From assembly GCF_006539545.1 (NCBI RefSeq), contig NZ_BJNF01000002.1, positions 124,001-188,000 on the forward strand: a DNA stretch of 64,000 nt. The letters are read 5' to 3'. The notes beneath the pieces were generated by a model, which saw only the letters and a program-made list of their open reading frames with translations, searched no databases and had not been told where the DNA came from. This DNA is from Nitrobacter winogradskyi. Lineage in GTDB: Bacteria > Pseudomonadota > Alphaproteobacteria > Rhizobiales > Xanthobacteraceae. Position numbers and translations under genes: made by a program. Position 1 is the stretch's first letter. Each line of letters opens with the position of its first letter. Below are positions 42,020 to 50,045 of the stretch, one piece after another.

Positions 42020-42782
42020 ACCTGTGCGCAGGCCAATGCATTGGCCCTATCGCGCCTGCGCGTGCGGTTGCGTCCCTCCCGCCTTGCAGGCGGGCGTCGA
42101 ACCCTTCGACGTAGACTTCGTCGAGGCTATCGACTTTCTGAAAAAGAAGGTCGACATGCCGACCGCGATGTGGACCGACTTGTGGCAGCAGGAGCATTCG
42201 GCCGCCTTCACGGTCGCCGGCGCCACCACGAAGGCGCTGGTGCGCGACTTCCACGACGCCGTCAACAAGGCGATCGCCAGCGGCGAGACGCTGGAGACCT
42301 TTCGCAAAGACTTCGACCGCATCGTCGCCGACCACGGCTGGGATTATAACGGCGGTCGCAACTGGCGATCGCGCATCATCTTCGACACCAACATGTCGAC
42401 AGCCTATGCCGCCGGCCGCTGGCAGCAGATCCAGGAGGTGAAGGCTGAACGGCCTTATCTGCGCTACGTCCACCTTGAAGGTCAGGAGAATCCGCGACCG
42501 GAACACCAGTCATGGCACAACCTGGTGCTGCCGGTTGATGATCCCTGGTGGCAGACGCATTACCCGCCTAACGGCTGGAACTGCCACTGCACGGTGCAGA
42601 GCCTCAACGCCCGCGATCTCGACCGCTACGGCTTCAGCGTCGCGGCGAAAGCGCCGGAGACCAGGATGGTCGAGAAGGTCATCATGACCTCGGGCGGGCC
42701 GCGAGTGGTCACCGCGCCGGAAGGCATTGATCCCGGCTTCTCTTACCGGCCGGGCGAAATGCCGGCACTCCTGGATGATTGA
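42012..42782 (+). CDS. Mu gpF-like head morphogenesis protein
   Basis: 256 residues, overlapping the portal gene by 8 bp. FRKDFDRIVADHGWDYNGG, RIIFDTNMSTAYAAGRW and HYPPNGWNCHCTVQSL are typical of the gpF/SPP1 gp7 family, minor head proteins near the portal. Shorter than Mu gpF, missing its C-terminal half. Confidence 0.9.
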   Translation: MRRPVRRPMHWPYRACACGCVPPALQAGVEPFDVDFVEAIDFLKKKVDMPTAMWTDLWQQEHSAAFTVAGATTKALVRDFHDAVNKAIASGETLETFRKDFDRIVADHGWDYNGGRNWRSRIIFDTNMSTAYAAGRWQQIQEVKAERPYLRYVHLEGQENPRPEHQSWHNLVLPVDDPWWQTHYPPNGWNCHCTVQSLNARDLDRYGFSVAAKAPETRMVEKVIMTSGGPRVVTAPEGIDPGFSYRPGEMPALLDD

Positions 42783-42803
42783 AGCGGGGATGAGGCCCGC
42801 TTC
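42781..42803 (+). terminator. Hairpin after the packaging operon
   Basis: GAAGCGGG-GATGAGG-CCCGCTTC begins within the stop codon of the gpF-like gene, followed by a second small stem GGTGGGGT-CA-ACCCCATC. There is no T-run, so termination efficiency is uncertain. Confidence 0.5.
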
Positions 42804-43132
42804 AAGGTGGGGTCAACCCCATCTCCGGGCCTGGTCGACCCGCGAAAATCCCGAAATTGGAAATCCGGCCCCGTGATGCCCCTGACACCCCTGGCCGCTG
42901 GTTGTGGGCCGGGATTTTATTGAAGATTAAATTGAAGCACCTGTGGCGAATTGGCGGGGGTTCCGGCCCGGTCTCAGGGGCCGGTTTCCGGCTCCGACCA
43001 GAAAACGCCCCAAAACGTGCTTGAGCCAGCGGGATTCGCGGCGTCACCCCTGACACACCTTGCCATCCCGCCATCGTCATGCGGTAGTGCGACCATCCCC
43101 GACGCAGAATCACCGCTCCCCCGGCCTTTTCG
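42804..43132. other. Non-coding leader of the head operon
   Basis: The largest gap in the prophage. It holds repeated CTGACACC-like half sites (about 42880, 43053), an AT-rich pocket (ATTTTATTGAAGATTAAATTG, quoted in part: TTATTGAAGATTAAATTG), and GC-rich sequence without a convincing ORF. It likely contains the promoter for the head and tail genes. Confidence 0.5.
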
Positions 43133-43148
43133 GCTGACACCTGTCAGC
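43133..43148. promoter_or_regulatory. Dyad GCTGACA-CC-TGTCAGC, candidate activator site 2
   Basis: 7-bp perfect arms around CC, 36 bp before the protease start. The 14-base core is identical to that at 34654-34667. Together the two mark the starts of the lysis/packaging and head/tail operons. Confidence 0.7.
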
Positions 43149-43183
43149 TTATCAGCCGTCGCCGCCATGGGCAGTGTGCGGCC

Positions 43184-44380
43184 ATGTCAGGCCGCAACAC
43201 CCAAAAAGCTCTCAACGTCGCCATCGGCGTCGGCGCGCCCATCGCGCTGAACGCGGAAGGCGGCGCGCCGGAATGGATCATGATGATCCCGGCCGGCGAC
43301 GGCGTGATCCGCACCGTCGACGGCCGCGGCCCATACCGCTTGAACGATCCTTCAAGGCTCGCTGAAGCCAGCCTGCAGGCGGCCGGCGGGCGCCTGCCGA
43401 TCGACGAAAACCATTCCATCGATCTCGCCGCGCCGGAAGGCCGGCCTTCGCCGGCGCGCGGCTGGGCGACCGCGCTGCAGGCCCGTCAGGACGGCCTCTA
43501 TGCGCGCGTCGAGTGGAACGAGTCTGGCAAGACGCTGTTCGCCGACCGTTCGTATCGGTTCATTTCGCCGGTCTTCACCCACACCAGTGGCGGCGAGATC
43601 ACGCGCCTGTTGCGCGGCTCGCTCACCAACACCCCGAACCTGCGCGGGATGGCCGCGCTTCATGCCGAGGATTCGACGATGGATTTCATTGCTCAATTGC
43701 GCACGTTGCTCGGGCTGGCCGACGACGCTGATGAGGCGGCCGTTATCGCCAAGATCACGTCGCTGGTGCAGCCGGCCGGCCCCGCCCTGAATGCGACCGA
43801 GGCCGGGGCGCTGCTGGCGCAGCTCCGCACGCTGCTCGGCCTTGCCGAGGATGCCGGCGTCGACGCCGTGATAGCCAGGATCAAGGAAGCGACGGCCGAG
43901 AAAGCGGAGGATGCGCCGGCGCTGGCGTCGATCGCGCGCATCGTCGGTCTTCAGTCGAACGCCACGGCGACCGCGATTCAATCCGCCGTCACCGCGCTCA
44001 AGTCCGGCGGCGGCACCGCGCTCGCCGCGCTGCAGAGCGAGTTGAACGACGTCACCAAGCGCTTGAACGCGCTCACCGAGGTGACGTCGCGCGAGAAGGC
44101 GGAAGCCTTCGTCGACGGCGCGATCAAGTCCGGCCATGTCGGCGTCAAGCCGCTGCGCGATCACTACGTCTCGATGCACATGATTGATCCGGCGCGCGTT
44201 GAAAGGGAAATCAACGCCATGCCGACGCTCGGCCCGTCCGGCGCGTTCCTGACGCCACCGCCGCCTTCGAAGGACGGCAAGGTCGCGCTCAACTCTGCGC
44301 AGCTTGCGACGGCCAAGATGCTCGGCATCAAGCCGGACGACTACGCCAAGACGCTCGCCAGTGAGACGGTCGAAGGTTGA
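43184..44380 (+). CDS. Head maturation protease and scaffold precursor (Mu gpI-like)
   Basis: 398 residues. The N-terminal protease part contains LPIDENHSIDLAAPEGRPSPARGW and YRFISPVFTH, matching gpI. From residue 166 the protein becomes a helical scaffold with a duplicated segment (IAQLRTLLGLADDADEAAVIAKI and LAQLRTLLGLAEDAGVDAVIARI, about 40 residues apart). Such proteases cut the scaffold during head assembly. Confidence 0.88.
   Translation: MSGRNTQKALNVAIGVGAPIALNAEGGAPEWIMMIPAGDGVIRTVDGRGPYRLNDPSRLAEASLQAAGGRLPIDENHSIDLAAPEGRPSPARGWATALQARQDGLYARVEWNESGKTLFADRSYRFISPVFTHTSGGEITRLLRGSLTNTPNLRGMAALHAEDSTMDFIAQLRTLLGLADDADEAAVIAKITSLVQPAGPALNATEAGALLAQLRTLLGLAEDAGVDAVIARIKEATAEKAEDAPALASIARIVGLQSNATATAIQSAVTALKSGGGTALAALQSELNDVTKRLNALTEVTSREKAEAFVDGAIKSGHVGVKPLRDHYVSMHMIDPARVEREINAMPTLGPSGAFLTPPPPSKDGKVALNSAQLATAKMLGIKPDDYAKTLASETVEG
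43679..44380 (+). CDS. Scaffold protein from internal start (Mu gpZ-like)
   Basis: In-frame ATG at codon 166 of the protease gene, with GAGGA seven bases before it (43666-43670 region). It would yield a 233-residue scaffold without the protease domain, the same nested arrangement as Mu I/Z. The internal start is inferred from the ribosome site and the domain boundary. Confidence 0.65.
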   Translation: MDFIAQLRTLLGLADDADEAAVIAKITSLVQPAGPALNATEAGALLAQLRTLLGLAEDAGVDAVIARIKEATAEKAEDAPALASIARIVGLQSNATATAIQSAVTALKSGGGTALAALQSELNDVTKRLNALTEVTSREKAEAFVDGAIKSGHVGVKPLRDHYVSMHMIDPARVEREINAMPTLGPSGAFLTPPPPSKDGKVALNSAQLATAKMLGIKPDDYAKTLASETVEG

Positions 44381-44423
44381 TCCCTTCAAAGGCTGATCCC
44401 TCCATCTGACCCGGAGATTTTTG

Positions 44424-44885
44424 ATGACTGCCCTGACTTCCGATCGCAACACGCCGCGCGCCGCGGGCAGCATCCTGTCGCTGCCGATGGCCGCCGTGCT
44501 GATCTACGCCGGCGCCATCGTGTGCCGCAACGCCACCGGCTACGCCACAAAGGGCGCGGTCTCCACCACGCTGGTCGGTGTCGGCCGCGCCAACGAGCGG
44601 GTCGATAATTCCGGCGGTGTGGCCGGCGACCGGCGCATCAACGTCGAGCCCGGCGTCTTCCGCTTCGCCAACTCCGCCGACACCGACGCGATCGCGATCG
44701 CTGATATCGGTAAGCCCTGTTACGTCGTCGACGATCAGACGGTGGCGAAAACCAGCGGCACCAACACGCGCTCGATCGCGGGCTTCATCGTCGATGTCGA
44801 TGCCCAGGGCGTGTGGGTCGAATTCAACGAAGCGCGCGTGCGCAGCCACATCGCCGGCATAACGCTGCCGGAAGGCGGCGGCTAA
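44424..44885 (+). CDS. Putative head decoration / structural protein
   Basis: 153 residues from ATG 44424 after CCGGAG. Strand-rich sequence (VCRNATGYATKGAVSTTLVGVGRANE; ITLPEGGG end, quoted in part) like capsid decoration proteins located between protease and capsid genes. Assigned by position and composition only. Confidence 0.65.
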   Translation: MTALTSDRNTPRAAGSILSLPMAAVLIYAGAIVCRNATGYATKGAVSTTLVGVGRANERVDNSGGVAGDRRINVEPGVFRFANSADTDAIAIADIGKPCYVVDDQTVAKTSGTNTRSIAGFIVDVDAQGVWVEFNEARVRSHIAGITLPEGGG

Positions 44886-44928
44886 CGCTCGCCCTCGCGA
44901 TTTTCAACCTCATCAAGGATCGATCTCA

Positions 44929-45822
44929 ATGCTCGTCAACGCCGCCAACCTCGACAGCCTTCGCGTCGGCTTCAAGACCTCGTTTCAGAAAGGTCTCGGC
45001 ATCGCGCCATCGCAGTACACTCGCATCGCCACCGTCGTGCCGTCGTCTTCGAAGGAAGAAAAATACGGCTGGCTCGGCAAGGTGCCGAAGGTGCGCGAAT
45101 GGTTAGGCCCGCGCGCGGTGCAGAACCTCCAGCAACACGATTACGCGATCAAGAACAAGTCGTTCGAACTAACGATCGGCGTCGATCGTGACGACATCGA
45201 GGATGACAACCTTGGTATCTACGCGCCGATGTTCGAAGAAATGGGGCGCTCGACCGCCGCGCATCCCGACGACATGTGCTTCTCGCTGCTCAAGAGCGGC
45301 TGGTCGACGTTGTGTTACGATGGCCAGAACTATTTCGACACCGATCATCCGGTGCTCGACAAGGATGGCAACCCGCAGTCGGTGGCCAACACCGACAACG
45401 GGTCCGGCTCGCCCTGGTTCCTGATCGACGATCATCGTGCGTTGAAGCCGATCATCTTTCAGGTCCGAAAGGAATTCCAGTTCGTGGCGAAGGACGCGCC
45501 AACCGACGATCGCGTGTTCCACAACAAGGAATTCGTCTACGGCTCCGACGGCCGCAACAATGCGGGCTTCGGCTTCTGGCAGTTCTGCTGGGGCTCAAAG
45601 CAAGCTCTCAATGCCGACAACTACAAGGCGGCGCGCGCGGCGCTCTCCGGCATGAAAGGCGATTACGAGCAGCCGCTCGGTCTCACGCCGAACCTGCTTG
45701 TCGTCGCCCCTGGCAACGAGGGCGCGGCTCGCAAGCTGCTCAACAACGAGTTCGCCGCCGGCGGCGAGACCAACGAGTGGAAAGGCACCGCCGAGCTGCT
45801 CGTCGTTTCGTGGCTGGCCTGA
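44929..45822 (+). CDS. Major capsid protein (Mu gpT-like)
   Basis: 297 residues. LDSLRVGFKTSFQKGLG, YGWLGKVPKVREWLG, FELTIGVDRDDIEDDNLG and YDGQNYFDTDHP are the gpT family signature (HK97-like fold). Follows protease/scaffold and decoration genes as in Mu-type phages. Confidence 0.95.
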   Translation: MLVNAANLDSLRVGFKTSFQKGLGIAPSQYTRIATVVPSSSKEEKYGWLGKVPKVREWLGPRAVQNLQQHDYAIKNKSFELTIGVDRDDIEDDNLGIYAPMFEEMGRSTAAHPDDMCFSLLKSGWSTLCYDGQNYFDTDHPVLDKDGNPQSVANTDNGSGSPWFLIDDHRALKPIIFQVRKEFQFVAKDAPTDDRVFHNKEFVYGSDGRNNAGFGFWQFCWGSKQALNADNYKAARAALSGMKGDYEQPLGLTPNLLVVAPGNEGAARKLLNNEFAAGGETNEWKGTAELLVVSWLA

Positions 45823-46136
45823 TGGCTTCGCGGGCAAAAAAGATGCCGGCCAGGGAAACGCTGGCGAAAGAGGTTGAGGCCGACGCGGAGGAAGCCGTCG
45901 CCACGACCATCGTTGAACCTGTGGCCGATGACGAAGTCGCTGTCACCGTGCGCGGCAAGACGGTGGGCTTCCTCGTGGTCAGAACTGTTCGCCGCGGCAC
46001 ATCGCGCCGCCGCGCCGGCCGCGCCTTCACCGACGCGGAAGTCACGATACCGCTCACCGATCTCAGCCCGGCCGAGATCGTCGCCATCACCGGCGACAAC
46101 CTGCTCACCGCGACCTTCGTCGACAAGGTCGACTGA
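45822..46136 (+). CDS. Mu-like gp35-type head protein
   Basis: 104 residues, TGATG overlap with the capsid gene. Acidic lysine-containing N-terminus, then FTDAEVTIPLTDLSPAEIVAITGD (quoted in part: VTIPLTDLSPAEIVAITGD), close to the FluMu gp35-like family. Likely a minor structural protein. Confidence 0.65.
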   Translation: MASRAKKMPARETLAKEVEADAEEAVATTIVEPVADDEVAVTVRGKTVGFLVVRTVRRGTSRRRAGRAFTDAEVTIPLTDLSPAEIVAITGDNLLTATFVDKVD

Positions 46137-46161
46137 TCATCCACGAAAGGACGTTCGTCTC

Positions 46162-46410
46162 ATGTCGTTCAGTTTCCACTTCATAGCTCGCTCTCGCCCC
46201 CATGCCCTGAAGAAGCTCGACCGCATCACGCACGTGCCGGAGGCGGTGCGCAGCTTCGTCATTCTCGCAATTAACGCGATGCCCGACGTCGACGACGCCC
46301 GCGTGATCGAGGTTCGCGCCAGTGGCCAGCTGAAGCCCGCCGACGCGACTTATAGCGCGGACAGCGCGAGTGCCTTGATCGAGGTGCGGTCGATCGCGGC
46401 GACTGACTAG
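46162..46410 (+). CDS. Hypothetical structural-region protein (82 aa)
   Basis: Starts MSFSFHFIARSRPHALKKLD, with AAAGGA upstream. Resembles small alpha/beta phage proteins of unknown function. Ends 11 bp before the tRNA gene. Confidence 0.6.
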   Translation: MSFSFHFIARSRPHALKKLDRITHVPEAVRSFVILAINAMPDVDDARVIEVRASGQLKPADATYSADSASALIEVRSIAATD

Positions 46411-46421
46411 CAACGATTGCC

Positions 46422-46499
46422 TGCGGGGTGGCGCAGCCCGGTTAGCGCGTGTGGCTCATAACCACGAGGTCGGCGGTTCGAATCCGTCCCCCGCACCCA
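46422..46499 (+). tRNA. tRNA-Met (anticodon CAT) encoded by the prophage
   Basis: 78-nt cloverleaf with all arms: acceptor TGCGGGG/CCCCGCA, T8, D-stem GCGC/GCGC, anticodon stem TGTGG/CCACG around CTCATAA, variable AGGTC, T-arm GGCGG-TTCGAAT-CCGTC, and an encoded CCA. Acceptor and D-loop text (GCGGGGTGGCGCAGCCCGG) recall initiator tRNA, but position 1-72 is a T-A pair and the anticodon stem lacks three G-C pairs. A tRNA-Ile2 (lysidine) identity cannot be excluded. Confidence 0.88.
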
Positions 46500-46625
46500 T
46501 TTTGAGATTCGTTCGCCGAATCCGATTTTCACACGGGATCGGACCCTGACAAACGGCGGGCGGATGCTGCCGCGGCGGGAGACGACGCCGCGGCAGCCAC
46601 CTTCAACCGAACGGAGCCGCCAGCG

Positions 46626-46847
46626 ATGATCAAGATCGACGAAGATAGCTACAGCGAGGGCCGTGCTGCTTTCGCGGCGGGCGCCTCGCTGCGCTCCATA
46701 GCCGAGCAATGCCTGGCTGTCATGGAGAAGCCCGGCGCGCCCGGTCCGGATAACATCAAGGTCTTTAGCGGCGCACTCGGCTTCGCCGATGCACTGCTCG
46801 ATCAAATTCGCAATCCTCTTGTGGCCGTCAGGGACATGCGTCCGTGA
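46626..46847 (+). CDS. Hypothetical phage protein (73 aa)
   Basis: Starts MIKIDEDSYSEGRAAFAAGAS, ACGGAG upstream; helical and acidic. It is the first gene after the tRNA and is coupled to the next through GTGA. Unknown. Confidence 0.6.
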   Translation: MIKIDEDSYSEGRAAFAAGASLRSIAEQCLAVMEKPGAPGPDNIKVFSGALGFADALLDQIRNPLVAVRDMRP

Positions 46848-47008
46848 CGCGCAAACCAGTCGATCCACGCACGGGCTGGCCGCGTGAGGTCGTCGTCGAT
46901 CATGGCGACGGCACGGTGTCGTTGCTGGCCAACGTCGACGATCTCGCGGGCGGGATTATCCGAGTGCGTCGCGTCGACGACGTTTTTCGGGAGCTTGCTG
47001 CGTCATGA
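46844..47008 (+). CDS. Small phage protein (54 aa)
   Basis: GTG start in a GTGA overlap; strand-rich (REVVVDHGDGTVSLLANVDD). Overlaps the gp36-like gene by ATGA. Unknown. Confidence 0.55.
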   Translation: MTRKPVDPRTGWPREVVVDHGDGTVSLLANVDDLAGGIIRVRRVDDVFRELAAS

Positions 47009-47433
47009 CCTACACTTCGCAAGCCGACCTGGTCGAGCGTTTCGGCGCGCGGATGCTGCTCGATCTCACCGACCGCGCGACTCCGCCGGCCGGTGAGATC
47101 GACGCCGGCGTGGTGACGCGGGCGCTCGAGGACACCGACGCCGCGATCAACGGCTTCCTGCTCGGCCGTTACCGGCTGCCGCTGCCGTCGACGCCGCCGA
47201 TGCTGCGCGACATCGCCCAGGCCGTCGCGATCTACAAAATGCACCGTGACGTGGTCTCCGAGAAAATCCGGCTCGACTACCTCGACGCCATGAAGCTGCT
47301 CGGCCAGATCGGAACCGGCGCGGTGCGGCTCGATATCGCCGGCGTCGAGCCCGCGTCGTCAGGCGCGAGCGGCGTCCAGACCATCGACCGCGAGCGCGAG
47401 CTGACGCCGGAAAGCCTGAAAGGCTTCATTTGA
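47005..47433 (+). CDS. Head-tail connector (Mu gp36-like, DUF1320)
   Basis: 142 residues: YTSQADLVERFGARMLLDLTDR ... VTRALEDTDAAINGFLLGRYRLPLP is the DUF1320 pattern (quoted in part). Such proteins form the connector ring between portal and tail. Confidence 0.92.
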   Translation: MTYTSQADLVERFGARMLLDLTDRATPPAGEIDAGVVTRALEDTDAAINGFLLGRYRLPLPSTPPMLRDIAQAVAIYKMHRDVVSEKIRLDYLDAMKLLGQIGTGAVRLDIAGVEPASSGASGVQTIDRERELTPESLKGFI

Positions 47434-47990
47434 TGGCGGGCGCTCGGATCACAGTCGACCTGTCAGGTCATGAGGAAGCGCTCGCGGAGCTCGCCGGCTA
47501 TACCCGCCGCGCCAGCGACAAGCGCGGCCTTTTCGCCAACATCGGCATGTCGCTGGTGACGTCGACGCAAATGCGCTTCGAGCGCGGCGTCGGCCCGGAC
47601 GGCTCGCCCTGGCCGCCGTCGATCCGGGCGCTCGCTACCGGCGGAAAGACCCTGGTTGAGACCGCGCGGCTGATGCGCTCCATCACCTATGTCGCAGCGA
47701 TCAATGGCCTGGAGGTCGGCACCAACGCCATCTACGCCGCCATCCATCAGTTCGGCGGCGTTATTCAGCAGGCGGCGCGCACCGCCGTGCTGCATTTCAA
47801 GGTCAATAAAAAGACCGGTCGATCGCGTTTCGCGAAACCCTCGAAGGCGGACCGCGCCCGGAAAGCCAAAATCGGCGCCCGCGCCATCCGCATGCCGGCG
47901 CGGCCGTTCATTGGCCTGGATGACGACGACAGCCGCGAGATCATCCAGATCGCCGAGGAATGGATCGCCGGTGCGGGAGCGCAGCCATGA
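47433..47990 (+). CDS. Virion morphogenesis / tail completion protein (Mu gpG-like)
   Basis: 185 residues from ATG 47433 (TGATG overlap). RFERGVGPDGSPWPPSIRA, MRSITYVAAINGLEVGTNAIY, IHQFGG and MPARPFIGL are typical of the phage virion morphogenesis family. Confidence 0.92.
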   Translation: MAGARITVDLSGHEEALAELAGYTRRASDKRGLFANIGMSLVTSTQMRFERGVGPDGSPWPPSIRALATGGKTLVETARLMRSITYVAAINGLEVGTNAIYAAIHQFGGVIQQAARTAVLHFKVNKKTGRSRFAKPSKADRARKAKIGARAIRMPARPFIGLDDDDSREIIQIAEEWIAGAGAQP

Positions 47991-48430
47991 CAACGCTGGT
48001 CGAGCAGGTTGTCGACCGGATCGACACCGAGGTCGCCGATCTCAAGGGGCGCGTGGAGTTCGTCGCCGATCTCGCGGCCCTGGTCGAGGCCGGCGCGATG
48101 CCGCAGAACGAAGTCGCGGCCTATGTCGTCGATCTCGGCTTCGATGACCGTGGCGGCGAATCCGCCGCCGGCCTGCACACGCAGATCATCGACAGCGCCA
48201 TCGGCGTCATCCTGTGTATCCGCTCTCACGGCGACGCCAGCGCCAAGCGCGCGGTGCCGACCGTCGACGCGCTCAAGGACCAGGTCGTCGGCGTCGTGGC
48301 CGGCTGGGCGCCCGATGACGCGGTTGACGTTTTCAACGTCACGCGCGGCCGGCTGGTGTCTGTCACCGCCGGGCTTGTGATTTACCAGATCGATTTCCGG
48401 CTCGCCGACCAGTTGAGGATCGCAACATGA
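47987..48430 (+). CDS. Tail terminator (Mu gp37-like)
   Basis: 147 residues, ATGA overlap. Pattern LKGRVEFVADLAALVEAGAM and DALKDQVVGVVAGWAPDDAVD ... VYQIDF-like end matches gp37-type proteins that cap the tail tube. Placement after gpG agrees. Confidence 0.8.
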   Translation: MTTLVEQVVDRIDTEVADLKGRVEFVADLAALVEAGAMPQNEVAAYVVDLGFDDRGGESAAGLHTQIIDSAIGVILCIRSHGDASAKRAVPTVDALKDQVVGVVAGWAPDDAVDVFNVTRGRLVSVTAGLVIYQIDFRLADQLRIAT

Positions 48431-48591
48431 TGCCTGACGATCAGCCCGATGTAACGACCAGGGTGATCTGCCGCGCGATCGCCGTGCTCGTATTCCTGTT
48501 CGCGCTGAGCAGCTTCTTACAGTTGGTCGATTCGATCGCCGCTCGGTCGCAGGTACAGCGCGAGCTGCCCGCCGGGAACAACTATCCATGA
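48427..48591 (+). CDS. Small membrane protein (54 aa)
   Basis: One clear helix (VICRAIAVLVFLFALSSFLQLV) after a charged N-terminus. ATGA overlap on both sides. Unknown. Confidence 0.6.
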   Translation: MMPDDQPDVTTRVICRAIAVLVFLFALSSFLQLVDSIAARSQVQRELPAGNNYP

Positions 48592-48752
48592 TCGAGCAAC
48601 CGCAGCGCGGCGGCAGCTATCGCCGCGAGAAGGACGGCTCGCTGACGCGGATCGATCGGGAGACCGGCCTTCCGATGGAGCCGGTCTCGCGCCCGGCCAG
48701 TGAGGCGCGCGCATCCAGGCCGCCGAAGCGCAAGGAGAAGAACCATGGCTGA
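48588..48752 (+). CDS. Small basic phage protein (54 aa)
   Basis: Starts MIEQPQRGGSYRREKDG and ends PPKRKEKNHG. Occupies the gp38 position of Mu-like phages but no family match is evident. Overlaps the tail tube gene by 8 bp. Confidence 0.6.
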   Translation: MIEQPQRGGSYRREKDGSLTRIDRETGLPMEPVSRPASEARASRPPKRKEKNHG

Positions 48753-49686
48753 CTCCATCAAGTGGCGGCATCAGTTGCTGCTCGCCAAGATCGAGGCGAG
48801 CTACGCCACCGACCCGACCCTGACCGGCTCCAACAACGCGATCTTGGCAAAGAACATCGAGTTGCGGCCGATGGAAGGCGAGGACGTTTCGCGCGATCTG
48901 TTGCAGGCGTTCCTCTCGGCCCAGGCCACGGTCCCGGCCGGGCTGCATGTCGTGATCTCGTTCGACACCGAACTCGCCGGCTCCGGCGCCGCCGGCACCG
49001 CGCCGGCCTGGGGCGTGCTGGCGATCGGCTGCGGTTGCGCGGAGACGATCTCGGAAGACACGTCGGTGACCTATTCACCGGTCAGCGATGATGAGGAAAG
49101 CCTGTACTTCAAATACTGGCTTGGCGGGATCTGCCACGCGTTCGCCGGCGCGCGCGGCACCGGCGTGCTCACCATCAGCGCCCAGGGCATTCCGACGATC
49201 AGGTGGACCTTCACCGGCCTGTTTATCGACCCGGCCGACGTCACCCGCGCCACCGGCACATTCACCGCGTATCAGAAGCCGCTGATCGCCAGCAAGGCGC
49301 ATACGCCGCAGTTCAAGATCAACGACGTCGCGCTGACGATGCGCAGCTTCGCGTTCAACCTCGGCTGTCAGGTTGAAAGACGACTGCTTGTACCCGACGA
49401 GAAGATCGTGATCGTCGACCGGGCCGAGTCGATCGACGCCACGGTCGAGGTCACCGCGCTCGCCACCTTCAACCCTTTCTCTCTCGCCAAGGCGCAGACC
49501 CGCGTGCCGGTGACGATCACGCACGGGATTACGGCCGGCAACATCGTCACCGTCAACGCACCGACGTCGCAGGTCCGGCGGCCCGATCCCGCGACCAACT
49601 CGCAGGGGGTCGCCGAGCGCGTGATCCGTCTCACTCCGCTGTCGACCGATAGCGGCAACGACCAGTTCTCCATCGTCCTGACCTGA
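48745..49686 (+). CDS. Major tail tube protein, siphovirus type
   Basis: 313 residues. Start MADSIKWRHQLLLAKIEASY and strand-rich body with VTYSPVSDDEESLYFKYWLGG and FTGLFIDP match long-tail tube proteins with a C-terminal Ig-like part. A sheath gene would sit here in Mu; there is none, so the tail is non-contractile. Confidence 0.85.
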   Translation: MADSIKWRHQLLLAKIEASYATDPTLTGSNNAILAKNIELRPMEGEDVSRDLLQAFLSAQATVPAGLHVVISFDTELAGSGAAGTAPAWGVLAIGCGCAETISEDTSVTYSPVSDDEESLYFKYWLGGICHAFAGARGTGVLTISAQGIPTIRWTFTGLFIDPADVTRATGTFTAYQKPLIASKAHTPQFKINDVALTMRSFAFNLGCQVERRLLVPDEKIVIVDRAESIDATVEVTALATFNPFSLAKAQTRVPVTITHGITAGNIVTVNAPTSQVRRPDPATNSQGVAERVIRLTPLSTDSGNDQFSIVLT

Positions 49687-49715
49687 CCTGATCTCGTTAC
49701 GGGAGGCTTCAAACC

Positions 49716-50045
49716 GTGTTCAAAGTCGTCAAGAATCGCACCTTCACCATCCCGGTCAAAGTGATGACGCCGGTCGACGGCGGTCACCTCGCCGAAGAAA
49801 TAACCGTCACCTACAACTACCTGCCGACCGATCAGACCTCGACTTTCGATATGAAGACAGCGGCGGGGACCGATGCGTTCCTCACAGCCGCCGTGCGCCG
49901 GCTCGACGATCTGACCGACGAAGCCGACAACCCGTTGCCCTACAGCGACGAGCTTCGCGACCAGATTCTCAAAATGCCGCATGTGCGCAACGCCGTGGTC
50001 GCGGAGTATGCCAGGGCCGTGACCACGGCCGCCGAGGGAAACTGA
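49716..50045 (+). CDS. Tail assembly chaperone G
   Basis: 109 residues from GTG 49716 after GGGAGG. YNYLPTDQTSTFDMKTAAGTD and RRLDDLTDEADNPLPYSDEL fit the short chaperone before the tape measure. The GGGAAAC heptamer directly before the TGA lets a fraction of ribosomes enter the overlapping downstream frame. Confidence 0.8.
   Translation: MFKVVKNRTFTIPVKVMTPVDGGHLAEEITVTYNYLPTDQTSTFDMKTAAGTDAFLTAAVRRLDDLTDEADNPLPYSDELRDQILKMPHVRNAVVAEYARAVTTAAEGN

Noticed and set aside
46407-46868. Leftward 153-codon ORF ending in a VRGTDSNRRPRGYEPHAL-type sequence
   Set aside because: This is the well-known false translation of a tRNA gene (46422-46499) on the other strand; the tRNA and the rightward ORFs explain the region.
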